Shown here: one piece after another, positions 7,489 to 14,783 of the stretch
Layout: each line of letters starts with the position of its first letter
How positions within the stretch are numbered: the stretch's first letter is position 1
Made by a program: the position numbers and the translations under genes
Notes under the pieces: generated by a model
The model's database searches: none
Told to the model about the DNA's origin: nothing
Seen by the model: only the letters and a program-made list of their open reading frames with translations
Source of the DNA: Sporomusaceae bacterium
GTDB lineage: Bacteria; Bacillota_C; Negativicutes; Sporomusales_B; UBA7701
DNA length: 19,151 nucleotides
Direction of reading: 5' to 3'
NCBI GenBank assembly: GCA_022839045.1
Contig: JALHDI010000053.1
Location: 1 to 19,151 of the forward strand

Positions 7489-8564
7489 GGGTCACTTACC
7501 CGTATATGGGCTATATGAGCGCGCCTGTGCGCCATATGCTGGAAAGCCTGGCGATCGAGGTTGTGGAGGCGCCGCCAATCAGCAAGCGGACGGTGGAGCT
7601 GGGCACGCTCCATTCCCCGGAGGGGGTGTGCCTGCCTTACAAGATGAATATGGGCAACTTCCTCGAGGGGCTGGAGCGCGGCGCCGACACCATCGTGATG
7701 ATGTGCGGGGCCGGCAAGTGCCGGTTCGGCTTTTACGGCGCGGTGCAGCGAACCGCGCTGGCCCGTGGCCGGGAGGTCGCGTTCTGCTCGCTCGATACCG
7801 AGCGGCTGCTGCCGGATATGTACCGCTTCCTCCGCCGCGCCGCCCCGGCGGCCGGTCCCCTGGCGGTGGCCGGGAGCATGGCCCTGGCGGTCAAGAAGCT
7901 GCGGGCCCTGGACGCCCTCAATGACGCCAAGAACTATTTCGGCCCCCGCGCGGGCGACCCCGACCGGATCATCGATATCTGCGAGTACGGCGCGGGCGAG
8001 ATCGCGCTCGTCGACAGCTTCGCCGAGGTGAACTACAGCCGCGAGCTGATCACCGGCGTCATGAGTTCCTACTGCCGCGCGGACGCGCCCCAGCCGCCCA
8101 GGGTGGCGCTGGTGGGCGAGTTCTACGTGCTGATGGAGCCGTACGCCAACCGTTGGATAGAAAACGCCCTGGTCCGCCAGGGCGTTGAGGTGAAGAAATT
8201 TGTGCGGACCGGCGGCTGGGCGTACGCCAAGACGCTGCTGCAGACCTTTGGCCTGTTCAACGAGGAGCGCGAGTACCTCGATCAGGCCAGGCCGTATTTC
8301 AACCATCATGTGGGCGGCGACGGCCTTAAGTCGGTGGGCACGTCGCTGTGGAGCGCCCGGCAGGGCTACGACGGGATTATCCATGTTTTCCCGTTCGGCT
8401 GCATGCCGGAGATTGTCGCCCAGTACGCGCTGAAGAACATAGTCGCCGATTACGGCCTGCCGCTCCTGACGCTGAGCATCGACGAGCACGCCAGCGACGT
8501 GGGGATTGCGACGCGGCTGGATGCGTTTGTCGATTGTATCAAACGCAAGAAAAACGTTACCTAA
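7485..8564 (+). CDS. CoA protein activase / HgdB-like dehydratase-related subunit
   Basis: This 359-aa protein is the partner of the preceding gene. It resembles the C-terminal portion of fused activase-related proteins and the HgdB/C-like 2-hydroxyacyl-CoA dehydratase subunit fold. Visible motifs are RVTYPYMGY at the start, HSPEGVCLPYKMNMGNFLEG (Cys49), MMCGAGKCRFGFYG (Cys74, Cys79), ALVGEFYVLMEPYAN at about residue 206, FPFGCMPEIVAQY at about 303, and LSIDEHASDVGIATRLDAF at the end. The end mirrors the LDEHTGRAGVTTR ending of the 6577 product, so the two are likely ancient duplicates. Three cysteines in the first 80 residues plus the one in FGCMPE could bind a [4Fe-4S] cluster. GGAGGCGG is the ribosome site. 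A 74-bp palindromic element starts 6 nt after the stop. Substrate is unknown. Confidence 0.83.
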   Translation: MRVTYPYMGYMSAPVRHMLESLAIEVVEAPPISKRTVELGTLHSPEGVCLPYKMNMGNFLEGLERGADTIVMMCGAGKCRFGFYGAVQRTALARGREVAFCSLDTERLLPDMYRFLRRAAPAAGPLAVAGSMALAVKKLRALDALNDAKNYFGPRAGDPDRIIDICEYGAGEIALVDSFAEVNYSRELITGVMSSYCRADAPQPPRVALVGEFYVLMEPYANRWIENALVRQGVEVKKFVRTGGWAYAKTLLQTFGLFNEEREYLDQARPYFNHHVGGDGLKSVGTSLWSARQGYDGIIHVFPFGCMPEIVAQYALKNIVADYGLPLLTLSIDEHASDVGIATRLDAFVDCIKRKKNVT

Positions 8565-8569
8565 AGGAG

Positions 8570-8643
8570 GAAGCCGTCTAGAAGGCTCCAGATGCAAGGC
8601 GCTCTGAGGAGCAACGCCGCAGATGGACCTTATAGACGGCTTC
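8570..8643. repeat. Palindromic intergenic repeat, copy 1
   Basis: The outer arms GAAGCCGTCTAGAAGG and CCTTATAGACGGCTTC pair at 15 of 16 positions. The inner core contains GGCTCCAGATGCAAGGC and AACGCCGCAGATGGACCT. A relative with the same core but different arms lies at 17958-18079. It fills the space between the convergent genes ending at 8564 and 8655 and has no T-tract, so it is not a standard terminator. It has no coding capacity and looks like a REP/MITE-type element. Confidence 0.75.
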
Positions 8644-8654
8644 TAATGTTCTTG

Positions 8655-9611
8655 TCACTTGGCTACACTGTTGGTCCACTTACCGCAGCGGTCCCCCCAC
8701 CGGGCGATCACATCGTCATCAAGTTTTATTTCCACTACTTCGCAGATGTTGGGGCAGCCGTCGCATTCGAAGCCGGCGGTGCGAAAGCGGTAGTCGACGA
8801 GGTCGAAGCCGCGGAAGGCTGTGGCGCCGTCGCCGACCTGTTCCCGGGCGAGCAACGCGGCGCCGACGGCGCCCATGACGCCGTAGTGGTCGGGGACGAC
8901 GACCGGGCAGCCGAGCGTTTCCTCGAAGGCCCGGCGCATGCCGGCGTTGGCGGCCACCCCGCCCTGGAAGACGACCGGGCTGTCGATGGGTTTGCCTTTG
9001 CCGACGTTGTTGAGGTAGTTGCGGACGAGGGCCTGGCAGAGGCCGCTGAGGATGTCGGCGATCTGATGGCCGGTCTGCTGCTTGTGGATCATGTCCGATT
9101 CGGCGAAGACGGCGCACCGTCCCGCGACCCTTACCGGCGAGGTGCCTTCGAGGGCGCGACGGCCGAAGTCTTCGATGGGTATGCCGAGCCTGGCGGCCTG
9201 CTGGTCGAGGAAGGAGCCGGTGCCGGCCGCGCAGACGGTATTCATGGCGAAGTCGGTGACGACGCCGTCCCTGATGATGATGATTTTGGAGTCCTGGCCG
9301 CCGATTTCGAGGACGGTTTTAACGTCCGTGACGATGTGCATGGCGGCGACGGCGTGGGCGGTGATTTCGTTCTTGACGCTGTCGGCGCCGAGGACAACGC
9401 CGGCGAGGTGGCGGCCGCTGCCGGTCGTGCCCACGCCGACCACGGCGAGGGCGGGGTGCCGTTCCCGAGTCTGCCTGAGAGCCTGCTGGATGGCGGCGAT
9501 CGGCCGACCATGGGTCCTGATGTAGACGGTGTCGAGAACGGTACCCGCAGCGTCCACCACGGCGATATTGGTGCTTACCGAGCCTACGTCGACGCCGAGA
9601 TATACGGTCAA
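8655..9611 (-). CDS. Acyl-CoA dehydratase activase (BadF/BadG/BcrA/BcrD ATPase family, HgdC-like)
   Basis: This is an ATP-driven one-electron donor that activates 2-hydroxyacyl-CoA dehydratase or benzoyl-CoA reductase-type partners; homodimeric and cytoplasmic in the family. The ASKHA phosphate-binding opening is YLGVDVGSVSTN, and GTTGSGRHLAG and IGGQDSKIIII follow. The cluster cysteines are in NTVCAAGTGSFLDQQ (Cys127) and VAGRCAVFAESDMIHKQQ (Cys166). With the TTG start at 9611 these numbers equal those I recall for Acidaminococcus HgdC, whose two subunits bridge a [4Fe-4S] cluster through them. That start also has GGGGAGG 8 nt upstream; ATG 9638 and GTG 9641 are in frame but have poorer sites. 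The 318-aa chain has a C-terminal extension with CDGCPNIC and DRCG. It converges on the 6577-8564 pair, its likely partner set. No classic HgdA/B pair is in the window. Confidence 0.93.
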   Translation of the reverse strand: MTVYLGVDVGSVSTNIAVVDAAGTVLDTVYIRTHGRPIAAIQQALRQTRERHPALAVVGVGTTGSGRHLAGVVLGADSVKNEITAHAVAAMHIVTDVKTVLEIGGQDSKIIIIRDGVVTDFAMNTVCAAGTGSFLDQQAARLGIPIEDFGRRALEGTSPVRVAGRCAVFAESDMIHKQQTGHQIADILSGLCQALVRNYLNNVGKGKPIDSPVVFQGGVAANAGMRRAFEETLGCPVVVPDHYGVMGAVGAALLAREQVGDGATAFRGFDLVDYRFRTAGFECDGCPNICEVVEIKLDDDVIARWGDRCGKWTNSVAK

Positions 9612-9684
9612 GTCTCTTACCTCCCCTGGTTTATGCATCACACCTTGTTATTTTCCCCTTTTTTGCCGCATGGTATTCGGCCGG

Positions 9685-9718
9685 CAAAATTAAAGGAGCG
9701 CCTATGAGGCACTCCTTT
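9685..9718 (-). terminator. Terminator of the universal stress protein gene
   Basis: AAAGGAG/CTCCTTT plus GCC/GGC arms form a hairpin (9692-9718), followed on the minus strand by TAATTTTG. It starts 16 nt after the usp stop and lies before the activase gene. Confidence 0.75.
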
Positions 9719-9733
9719 GCATTAAATGTATTC

Positions 9734-10198
9734 CTACGGCAGTTCCGGGGCGTTATCTTCCGGCTCTCTGTACGGCACGATCATAACGGGACAGAGGGCT
9801 TCCTGAAGAACGCCGTAGCTGGTGGTGCCGAGGAAGGCGCCGAGAATGGGGTTGAGGCCGCGCGAGCCCATGACGATGAGGCGGGCGCCTTCTTCCCCGG
9901 CCGCTTCCTGGAGGATGACGTCTTTGGGGACGCCTATCCGCAGGCGAACTTCGAAGGGTACGCCGCTGTCCTTGAGGATTTTGATCGCCGGGTCGGCCGT
10001 CTCCTGGCAAAGCTGGAGCTGGTATTCGCGGATGTCTTTCTCGTTGAAGAATATTTTCGTGTGGGCGGTATGGAAGGTGGGCTGGACGTTGAGCAGGATG
10101 ACCTTCTCGCCGAGGGCTTTGGCCAGGGTGATGGCCTGTTGCAGGGCGTCGATGGCGTTCGTGGAGCCGTCGAAGGGCGTCAGGATGTTTTTCTTCAT
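9734..10198 (-). CDS. Universal stress protein, UspA family
   Basis: This 154-aa single-domain Usp is predicted to be cytoplasmic and ATP-binding. It opens with KKNILTPFDGSTNAIDALQQA, the usual first strand and helix. The ATP-binding signature G-2x-G-9x-G-S/T is present as GSRG, nine residues, then GTTS near residues 112-126. The final strand is CPVMIVPYRE, as in the family. An extra segment (THTKIFFNEKDIREYQLQ) lies in the middle where many Usps have variable helices. The length is typical (140-160 aa). The ATG at 10198 follows GAGGAGGAAAGCCA. It is monocistronic with its own terminator and is read divergently from the 10366 gene. The stress it responds to cannot be inferred from sequence. 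Confidence 0.94.
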   Translation of the reverse strand: MKKNILTPFDGSTNAIDALQQAITLAKALGEKVILLNVQPTFHTAHTKIFFNEKDIREYQLQLCQETADPAIKILKDSGVPFEVRLRIGVPKDVILQEAAGEEGARLIVMGSRGLNPILGAFLGTTSYGVLQEALCPVMIVPYREPEDNAPELP

Positions 10199-10365
10199 TG
10201 GCTTTCCTCCTCGCCGACATTGATTATTTTTCCGATAGTGTTTATTTCCCCGGCGGGGGCGGCTTTTCCTTCAAGGGAAGGTGCGTCACGGCGACCGGCC
10301 TCCCGTATATAAAGGCCGGCGGTCTATGCATAATAGGATTGTAAGCAGGAGAAGGAGGGACACCG

Positions 10366-10509
10366 ATGCTGAGGTTTTTGCTCGGCGTCGCCGTCGGGGC
10401 GACGATCGCGACGCTGGCCGGCCGCGCTTACCGGGAACGGGAGAAACAGCACCTTGTCGACGAAATCGCCAAATTGCACGCGGAGAACCGGGAAGATAAT
10501 GACCGCTGA
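10366..10509 (+). CDS. 47-aa single-helix membrane peptide, function unknown
   Basis: The start has a strong site (GGAGAAGGAGGGACACCG) and the frame codes MLRFLLGVAVGATIATLAGR followed by a charged tail with YREREKQHLVDEIAKLHAEN. The first 18 residues form one glycine- and alanine-rich transmembrane helix with a GxxxG-like pattern. The remaining 28 residues are strongly charged and could form a short amphipathic or coiled-coil helix. This layout recalls YtxH-type small membrane proteins, but it is too short to assign. The gene ends 23 nt before the CBO0543-family gene on the same strand, so they are probably co-transcribed. Upstream (10289-10325) is an imperfect GC-rich inverted repeat (CCGGCCT/AGGCCGG) enclosing TATATAAA. 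I see no convincing promoter; the repeat may be regulatory. Confidence 0.7.
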   Translation: MLRFLLGVAVGATIATLAGRAYREREKQHLVDEIAKLHAENREDNDR

Positions 10510-10532
10510 CTCTTTCCGCCGGGGGGAGTGAG

Positions 10533-11099
10533 ATGGCCAGGGAATTAACCTCCGACGACAGACTGATGATGGCGCTGCAGGAAAAGATGACCCGCCTGGA
10601 TATCGAAACCTGGCTGAAGCACGATTTCCTCAGCACCGAATGGTGGCTGGAGCTGGCGATCTTTATCATCCCCTGGCTGTTTTTTATCCGGCTGGCGAGG
10701 AGAGACCGGCTGCCGGAACTGGCGCTGTACGGTTCCTGGGTGATCATCCTGGCCGAGACGCTGGACCACATCGGCTACGAGGTGGGGTTGTGGTATTATC
10801 CGACCGAGCTCGCGCCGCTGTTTCCGCGGTTCGAGGAGGTGAACCTTTCTGCCCTGCCGGTGATTTATATGCTTGTTTATCAGTATTTCCCTTCCTGGAA
10901 GCGGTTTACCGTCGCGATAACCGTCACCGCGGTCATATTTACGCTGGCGGCCGAACCGGCCCTTGTCGGCTTGGGTCTCTATACTCTTCTGCTCTGGAAG
11001 CCGTACTACGGTTTACCGATTTATATCGCCATCGGCCTGGTGCTCAAATGGTTCGTTCAGAAGGTGTTCGCGCTGGCCGGACAGAAGGCCGGAACGTAA
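10533..11099 (+). CDS. CBO0543-family integral membrane protein
   Basis: This 188-aa protein matches the CBO0543 family known from spore-forming Firmicutes, of unknown function. After a charged 40-residue N-terminus it has about five hydrophobic segments: WWLELAIFIIPWLFFIRLA (47-65), ALYGSWVIILAETLDHIG (73-90), LSALPVIYMLVYQYF (110-124), TVAITVTAVIFTLAAEPALV (130-149), and LPIYIAIGLVLKWFVQKVF near the C-terminus. Conserved family features visible are LWYYP in the middle loop, the SALPVIYM segment, the YQYFPSWK motif and EPALV. The N-terminus (ELTSDDRLMMALQEKM) is longer than in most relatives. GGGGGAG lies 5 nt before the ATG. It forms a likely two-gene unit with the 47-aa peptide and ends in a perfect palindromic terminator. 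Confidence 0.82.
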   Translation: MARELTSDDRLMMALQEKMTRLDIETWLKHDFLSTEWWLELAIFIIPWLFFIRLARRDRLPELALYGSWVIILAETLDHIGYEVGLWYYPTELAPLFPRFEEVNLSALPVIYMLVYQYFPSWKRFTVAITVTAVIFTLAAEPALVGLGLYTLLLWKPYYGLPIYIAIGLVLKWFVQKVFALAGQKAGT

Positions 11100-11107
11100 A
11101 GCGCATG

Positions 11108-11139
11108 AAAGGAGCAGACTAAGCTTAGTCTGCTCCTTT
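11108..11139. terminator. Bidirectional terminator, perfect 32-bp palindrome
   Basis: AAAGGAGCAGACTAAG and its exact reverse complement abut at an AAGCTT centre. It begins 8 nt after the stop of the CBO0543 gene and 11 nt beyond the CoA-transferase stop on the other strand. The arms end in AAA/TTT, so it can serve both convergent genes, although the T-tract is short. Confidence 0.75.
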
Positions 11140-11150
11140 GCGGTTTTGAA

Positions 11151-12335
11151 TTATAGTACTTGGCGGCTCCGCAGGCTTTCGATTTCGTCCACCTTGAGCC
11201 CGAGGAGCTCCTGGAGTATTTCGGCGGTGTGCTGCCCGAGCATGGGCGCGGGTGTGTCGACGCTGCCGGGCGTGGCCGACATTTTGACGGGCGCGCCGGC
11301 CATCTTGACCGGGCCGGTCACCGGGTGACGGGTTTCAACGATCATTTCGCGGAAGAGGACCTGCGGGTCGGTGACGACTTTGTCGATGGGGTTGATGGGG
11401 CCGCACGGTATGCCGGCGGCTTCGAGGTCGACGATCCATTCAGCCGTGGTTTTGCCCCGGAAGGCGCCGTTTAGGTACGGGTAAAGTTCTTTGAAGTTCT
11501 GGGTGCGGAGCGAGTTGCTCTTGAAGCGTTCGTCGGTCTTGAGTTCGGGGCGGTCGATGATGTCGCACAGTTTTTCCCACAGGCGGTCGTTGCCGGCGCC
11601 GACGATGATGGCGCCGTCCCGCGATTGGAAGGCGTCGAAGGGGGTGATGGAGGGGTGGCGGGTGCCGAGGGGTTTGGGGGCGGTGCCGGAGACGAAGTAG
11701 CGGGCGATGGCGTTTTCGAGGATGGCCACCTGGCAGTCGAGCATGGAGACGTCGATTTTTTGCCCTTCGCCGCTTACAGTGCGGTGGTGGAGGGCCATGA
11801 GGACGCCGATGGCGGTGAAGAGGCCGGCGATGATGTCGCCGATGGAGGCTCCGACCCGCACGGGTTCGCCGCCTTCGGGGCCGGTAATGCTCATGATGCC
11901 GCCCATAGCTTGGGCGAGGATATCGTAGCCGGGCTTTTGGCTGTAGGGACCGGTGTGGCCGAAGCCGGAGCAGGCGGCGTAGATGATTTTGGGGTTGATT
12001 TTTTTGAGTTCGTCGTAGCCGAGGCCAAATTTCTCCATGGTGCCGGGCCGGTAGTTTTCGAGCACGATGTCGGCTTTTTTGACCATCGCTTTGAAGAGTT
12101 CGCAGGCTTTTTGTTCTTTGAGGTTGAGGGTCATGGAGCGCTTGTTGCGGTTGAGGCTCATGAAGTAGGCGCTTTCTTCGCCTACGAAGGGGCCGAAGGC
12201 GCGGGAGTCGTCTCCTACGCCGGGGGGCTCGATTTTGATGACGTTGCAGCCGTAGTCGGCCAGGACCATGCCGCAATAAGGACCGGCGAGAACGCGCGTG
12301 AGGTCGAGAACGACGATGTCTTTGAGAGGTTTCAT
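11151..12335 (-). CDS. CaiB/BaiF type III CoA-transferase
   Basis: This 394-aa enzyme transfers coenzyme A between a CoA thioester and a free acid in the cytoplasm through an aspartyl-CoA intermediate. The N-terminus (PLKDIVVLDLTRVLAGPYCG) is the family signature, followed by IEPPGVGDD and the nucleotide-like NRNKRSMTLNL. The catalytic aspartate is in KPGYDILAQAMGG (Asp138 here, equivalent to Asp169 of formyl-CoA transferase). GEGQKIDVSMLDCQVAIL and the C-terminal GAPVKMSATPG are also typical. The usual length is 390-430 aa. Substrate is unknown; with a 2-hydroxyacyl-CoA type activase module nearby, an organic-acid pathway is possible, but the two are not in one operon. ATG 12335 has AAGGGGG 7 nt upstream and was preferred to the TTG just before it. 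The 170-nt leader is rich in GC inverted repeats (see the 12336-12681 entry). Confidence 0.93.
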   Translation of the reverse strand: MKPLKDIVVLDLTRVLAGPYCGMVLADYGCNVIKIEPPGVGDDSRAFGPFVGEESAYFMSLNRNKRSMTLNLKEQKACELFKAMVKKADIVLENYRPGTMEKFGLGYDELKKINPKIIYAACSGFGHTGPYSQKPGYDILAQAMGGIMSITGPEGGEPVRVGASIGDIIAGLFTAIGVLMALHHRTVSGEGQKIDVSMLDCQVAILENAIARYFVSGTAPKPLGTRHPSITPFDAFQSRDGAIIVGAGNDRLWEKLCDIIDRPELKTDERFKSNSLRTQNFKELYPYLNGAFRGKTTAEWIVDLEAAGIPCGPINPIDKVVTDPQVLFREMIVETRHPVTGPVKMAGAPVKMSATPGSVDTPAPMLGQHTAEILQELLGLKVDEIESLRSRQVL

Positions 12336-12681
12336 CAATTTTCCCCCTTGACGAAATATGTGGTGACCGGGTTCGGTTGCCGCCCTAACTGGCGGCGGCG
12401 GCGTCCCGGCCGTCGTATCGCCGCTCGGTCAGCACCGGGATGGCGGGACGCGGTTCTTTGATCTAGAGGTGGCTGGCTGCGGATGGGATTTGTTTATAAT
12501 ATTGCCATTTTCTTAATTATAGGCTACTTTGTTGATGTTTGTCTTCGGTATATTTTTCGGGCCGGCCAGCCACACTTGTAGATGCGGGCTTCCGACTCGG
12601 CCGGACTGGGTCGATGCGTTGTTGGTATTATTCGTCCTCGGCGTCTTTTTTCCTCCGGGGTCGACCAGTGGGGTGTTCGCT
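12336..12681. other. Intergenic region between divergent genes with AT-rich promoter core and GC-rich hairpins
   Basis: No gene is seen in these 346 nt. An AT-rich core at 12489-12545 contains TATAAT on the plus strand (12495-12500) and TATAAT on the minus strand (12521-12516), which may be divergent -10 elements; neither has a good -35. Between the core and the CoA-transferase are GC-rich inverted repeats: GCGTCCC/GGGACGC (12401-12407 with 12445-12451) and GCCGCC/GGCGGC (12379-12384 with 12391-12396). These would lie in the CoA-transferase leader RNA. The frame of the downstream lipoprotein is open up to 12529, but that stretch shows no coding character. Confidence 0.45.
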
Positions 12682-13497
12682 ATGATCAGTCGGTGGGTTG
12701 TTTTCCTGTTGCCGATATTGTTGTTCGCGGCTTGTGCGCCGGCGCCGCCCGCCCCGAAGCCGGCCCCTGGGCCGCAGGCCGGGAGCGCGCCGGCCGATCC
12801 GGCGCAGGGCGTCCGTCTTGAAGCCGGCCGGTTCGACGGCCAGTCCGGGATTTTCGCCAAGAATCTCGGCAGCGGCCGGACGATCGAGGTGAACGCGGAC
12901 AAGATTTTCCCGACCGCCTCCACCCATAAACTGGTGGTGGCCATGGCGGTATATCGCTATCTGTATCCCGACGCGTCGCCGACGCAGAAACGCGAGTACG
13001 ACCGGGCGATCAAGGCGATGATGGTGACGAGCGATAATCCGTCGTTTTACCGCCTTCTCGACGAGATCGCCGCCCGCAGGCCGGACGCCCTGACGAGGGT
13101 GCTGACCGATCTCCGCCTCACCCATACGAGAATCCATAGCGGCGAGGCTTTCCGCCGCTACGGTTATCATAGCGTGACTACGCCCCGCGAGATGGCGGCG
13201 GTGTTCGAAGCCATCTATAACGAAAGTTATCTCGGCAAGGAGATGTCGGCGATCCTGAAGGAGGAGCTGGCCAATACCGTCTTCCGCGAGGAGATTCCCC
13301 GCTTTATGCAGAGGAGCAGGGTGATGCACAAGGTGGGGTCGCTGCCCGGCCTGTTGTGTGATGTCGGGATCGTGGACGACGGACGGGACCGGATCCTTAT
13401 CAGCGTTTTTGCTACGACCCGCCGGCCGGAGGCGTATGCCAGCAATTTCATCGCCCATGCGTCCGCGGATGCGTATGACGCGCTGCGGACAAAATAG
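12682..13497 (+). CDS. Lipoprotein serine hydrolase, class A beta-lactamase-like
   Basis: This 271-aa exported protein has a lipoprotein signal peptide: MISR, a hydrophobic stretch, then LFAAC with the lipidated Cys18. A Pro/Ala-rich linker (about 19-43) tethers the domain to the outer face of the cytoplasmic membrane or the outer membrane. The beta-lactamase/transpeptidase motifs are all visible: SxxK as STHK (Ser80, Lys83), SDN (117-119), and a KTG-like KVG in MHKVGSLPG. The omega-loop glutamate of true class A enzymes is not obvious (GEAFRRYGYHS lies in the region), so this is probably a beta-lactamase2-family hydrolase (PF13354) acting on cell wall or unknown esters rather than a proven resistance enzyme. 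Start 12682 was chosen because the signal peptide begins there; the G-rich ribosome site is weak. A strong hairpin follows the stop. Confidence 0.85.
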   Translation: MISRWVVFLLPILLFAACAPAPPAPKPAPGPQAGSAPADPAQGVRLEAGRFDGQSGIFAKNLGSGRTIEVNADKIFPTASTHKLVVAMAVYRYLYPDASPTQKREYDRAIKAMMVTSDNPSFYRLLDEIAARRPDALTRVLTDLRLTHTRIHSGEAFRRYGYHSVTTPREMAAVFEAIYNESYLGKEMSAILKEELANTVFREEIPRFMQRSRVMHKVGSLPGLLCDVGIVDDGRDRILISVFATTRRPEAYASNFIAHASADAYDALRTK

Positions 13498-13515
13498 TCC
13501 CGCCCGATAGCGAGA

Positions 13516-13544
13516 AAAGCAACCCGCCGTCGGCGGGTTGCTTT
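13516..13544. terminator. Bidirectional terminator between convergent genes
   Basis: AAAGCAACCCGCC and GGCGGGTTGCTTT (13516-13528 with 13532-13544) pair perfectly over 13 bp with a 3-nt loop. TTTGTCTT follows on the plus strand and TTTTCTCG on the minus strand. It serves the lipoprotein hydrolase and the chemotaxis receptor genes. Confidence 0.88.
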
Positions 13545-13566
13545 GTCTTATGCGCAGGGTCGGGGT

Positions 13567-14436
13567 TTACCGGTTTTCGTACAGCGCCGTGGCTACCTGG
13601 GTGAGTTCGCTGGCGAGGGCGGCAAGCGTCTGGCTGGCCTTGGCCATCTCCTGGATGGAGACTGTCTGGGAGTTGATGTTGCCGTCGATGGTGCCGCTTT
13701 TGTCGGCGAGGGCGTTGACGGAATTCTGGATGGTCTTGAGGGCGTTGGTGATTTCTTTGACCGAGTCCGAGCTGGCGTTGGCGAGTTTGCGGACTTCCTC
13801 GGCCACCACCCCGAAGCCGCGGCCCATTTCGCCCACCCGGGCGGCTTCGATGGCGGCGTTGAGGCCCAGCAGGTTGGTCTGGTCGGCGATGTTTTTGATG
13901 AAGGCGACGATGTCATCCGTCTGTTTGGCGGCGACGGCCAGTTCCTGGCCAAGCTTGCCGAGGTCGTGGCTGGCGGTTGCGACGGTCTGGGCGCCGGCCG
14001 CGAGCTGCTGCATGCCGGCGGTGAGTTCTTCGGCCGACGAAGCCAGGTCGCTGGCCGCCGCTTTAATTTTTTCCTGTTTGTCGATCGTCTGGGTGGTGGT
14101 GACGCAGCCCACCACTTTGTCGTCGTCCTTGATCGCGAGGGCGCAGGCGGCGTAAGGTACTCCGTAGGCCGATCTTTCCTTGGTTACGATTTCGGAGATG
14201 GTTTCGCCGGTTTCCAGGCATCTCAGGCTGACTTTGCCTTTGACCGGGTCGCCGACCTTGTTGCCAAGATTCAGTGAATCGGCCGGGACGTAGGCGATGT
14301 ATACCCCGTTCTTGACGACCGATACGCCGATGTCCCCGGCGATGGCGTTGTTGAGGTATGGTGCGATTTCGGCGAACATGTCAAGGATTTCCGCGGCCGA
14401 ACGACGGCCGTTGCTTTGGTTTCCATCAGCTGTCAT
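13567..14436 (-). CDS. Soluble methyl-accepting chemotaxis-type signalling protein
   Basis: This 289-aa receptor has no signal peptide or transmembrane helix, so it should be cytoplasmic. Residues 1-120 form a small sensory domain ([19 protein letters not shown], then a [15 protein letters not shown] region and [13 protein letters not shown]) that I cannot assign to a named family; a PAS/GAF-like fold is plausible. Residues 125-289 are a short MCP signalling coiled coil. The highly conserved tip is at about 180-220: [20 protein letters not shown] followed by [21 protein letters not shown], the part that contacts CheA/CheW in the family. The coiled coil is short compared with classic MCPs. It may signal to chemotaxis or to a non-motility pathway; no che gene is nearby. 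GAGAGGGG lies 8 nt before ATG 14436, which I preferred to upstream in-frame starts that lack a site. Confidence 0.9.
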   Translation of the reverse strand: MTADGNQSNGRRSAAEILDMFAEIAPYLNNAIAGDIGVSVVKNGVYIAYVPADSLNLGNKVGDPVKGKVSLRCLETGETISEIVTKERSAYGVPYAACALAIKDDDKVVGCVTTTQTIDKQEKIKAAASDLASSAEELTAGMQQLAAGAQTVATASHDLGKLGQELAVAAKQTDDIVAFIKNIADQTNLLGLNAAIEAARVGEMGRGFGVVAEEVRKLANASSDSVKEITNALKTIQNSVNALADKSGTIDGNINSQTVSIQEMAKASQTLAALASELTQVATALYENR

Positions 14437-14783
14437 CAGATTATCCCCTCTCCAGTGATGCAGGCACAAGACGGCCTCTTGTCGCCGCCGCCGCGTAGCA
14501 GGCAAGCCGGCAGCCTGCCCGCTTTTTGCGGACGCCGGCTGTGGCGCCGCCCGGGGACAGGTAAGCTTGGATGTCGCTGTGGTGATGCGTGAAGCCGGTG
14601 TACAGGCTGCTATTTTTTTCTACACGCGGCGAAGCGATTCCTGCGAGGTGGCGCAAAAGTTGACTTATTTTGCTGTTTTATGGATAAATTTGTCGACGCG
14701 CTTGTGAACGGCAGGGGGCGGCGACCGCGGCGGCGAATGTATCCGGCAACGATTGGCCATCTTGGGGCAAGGGGGAACCGCCG
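14437..14783. other. Intergenic region between divergent receptor and serine hydrolase genes
   Basis: No gene is seen in these 347 nt. The plus-strand promoter at 14660-14688 is in it. An inverted repeat GCAGGC/GCCTGC (14498-14503 with 14513-14518), followed by a CCGC/GCGG stem around a T-tract, lies in the receptor leader. I see no convincing minus-strand promoter. Confidence 0.4.
14660..14688 (+). promoter_or_regulatory. Candidate sigma-A promoter of the 14784 serine hydrolase gene
   Basis: TTGACT (14660-14665) and GATAAA (14683-14688) are separated by 17 nt, within a short AT-rich segment about 95 nt before the start codon. Confidence 0.55.

Noticed and set aside
7095..8597. A 500-codon minus-strand frame opposite the dehydratase-related gene pair
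   Set aside because: The plus-strand proteins have conserved cysteine motifs, coupled starts and ribosome sites; the antisense frame has none.
12401..12470. T-box-like AACCGCGTCCC in the minus-strand leader of the CoA-transferase gene
   Set aside because: The diagnostic AGGGTGGNACCGCG antiterminator sequence is absent, no specifier-loop architecture is visible, and the gene is not an amino-acid or tRNA-synthetase gene.
12529..12681. N-terminal extension of the class A-like lipoprotein from an ATG at 12529
   Set aside because: A clean lipoprotein signal peptide begins at 12682; the extension would bury it and shows no coding character.
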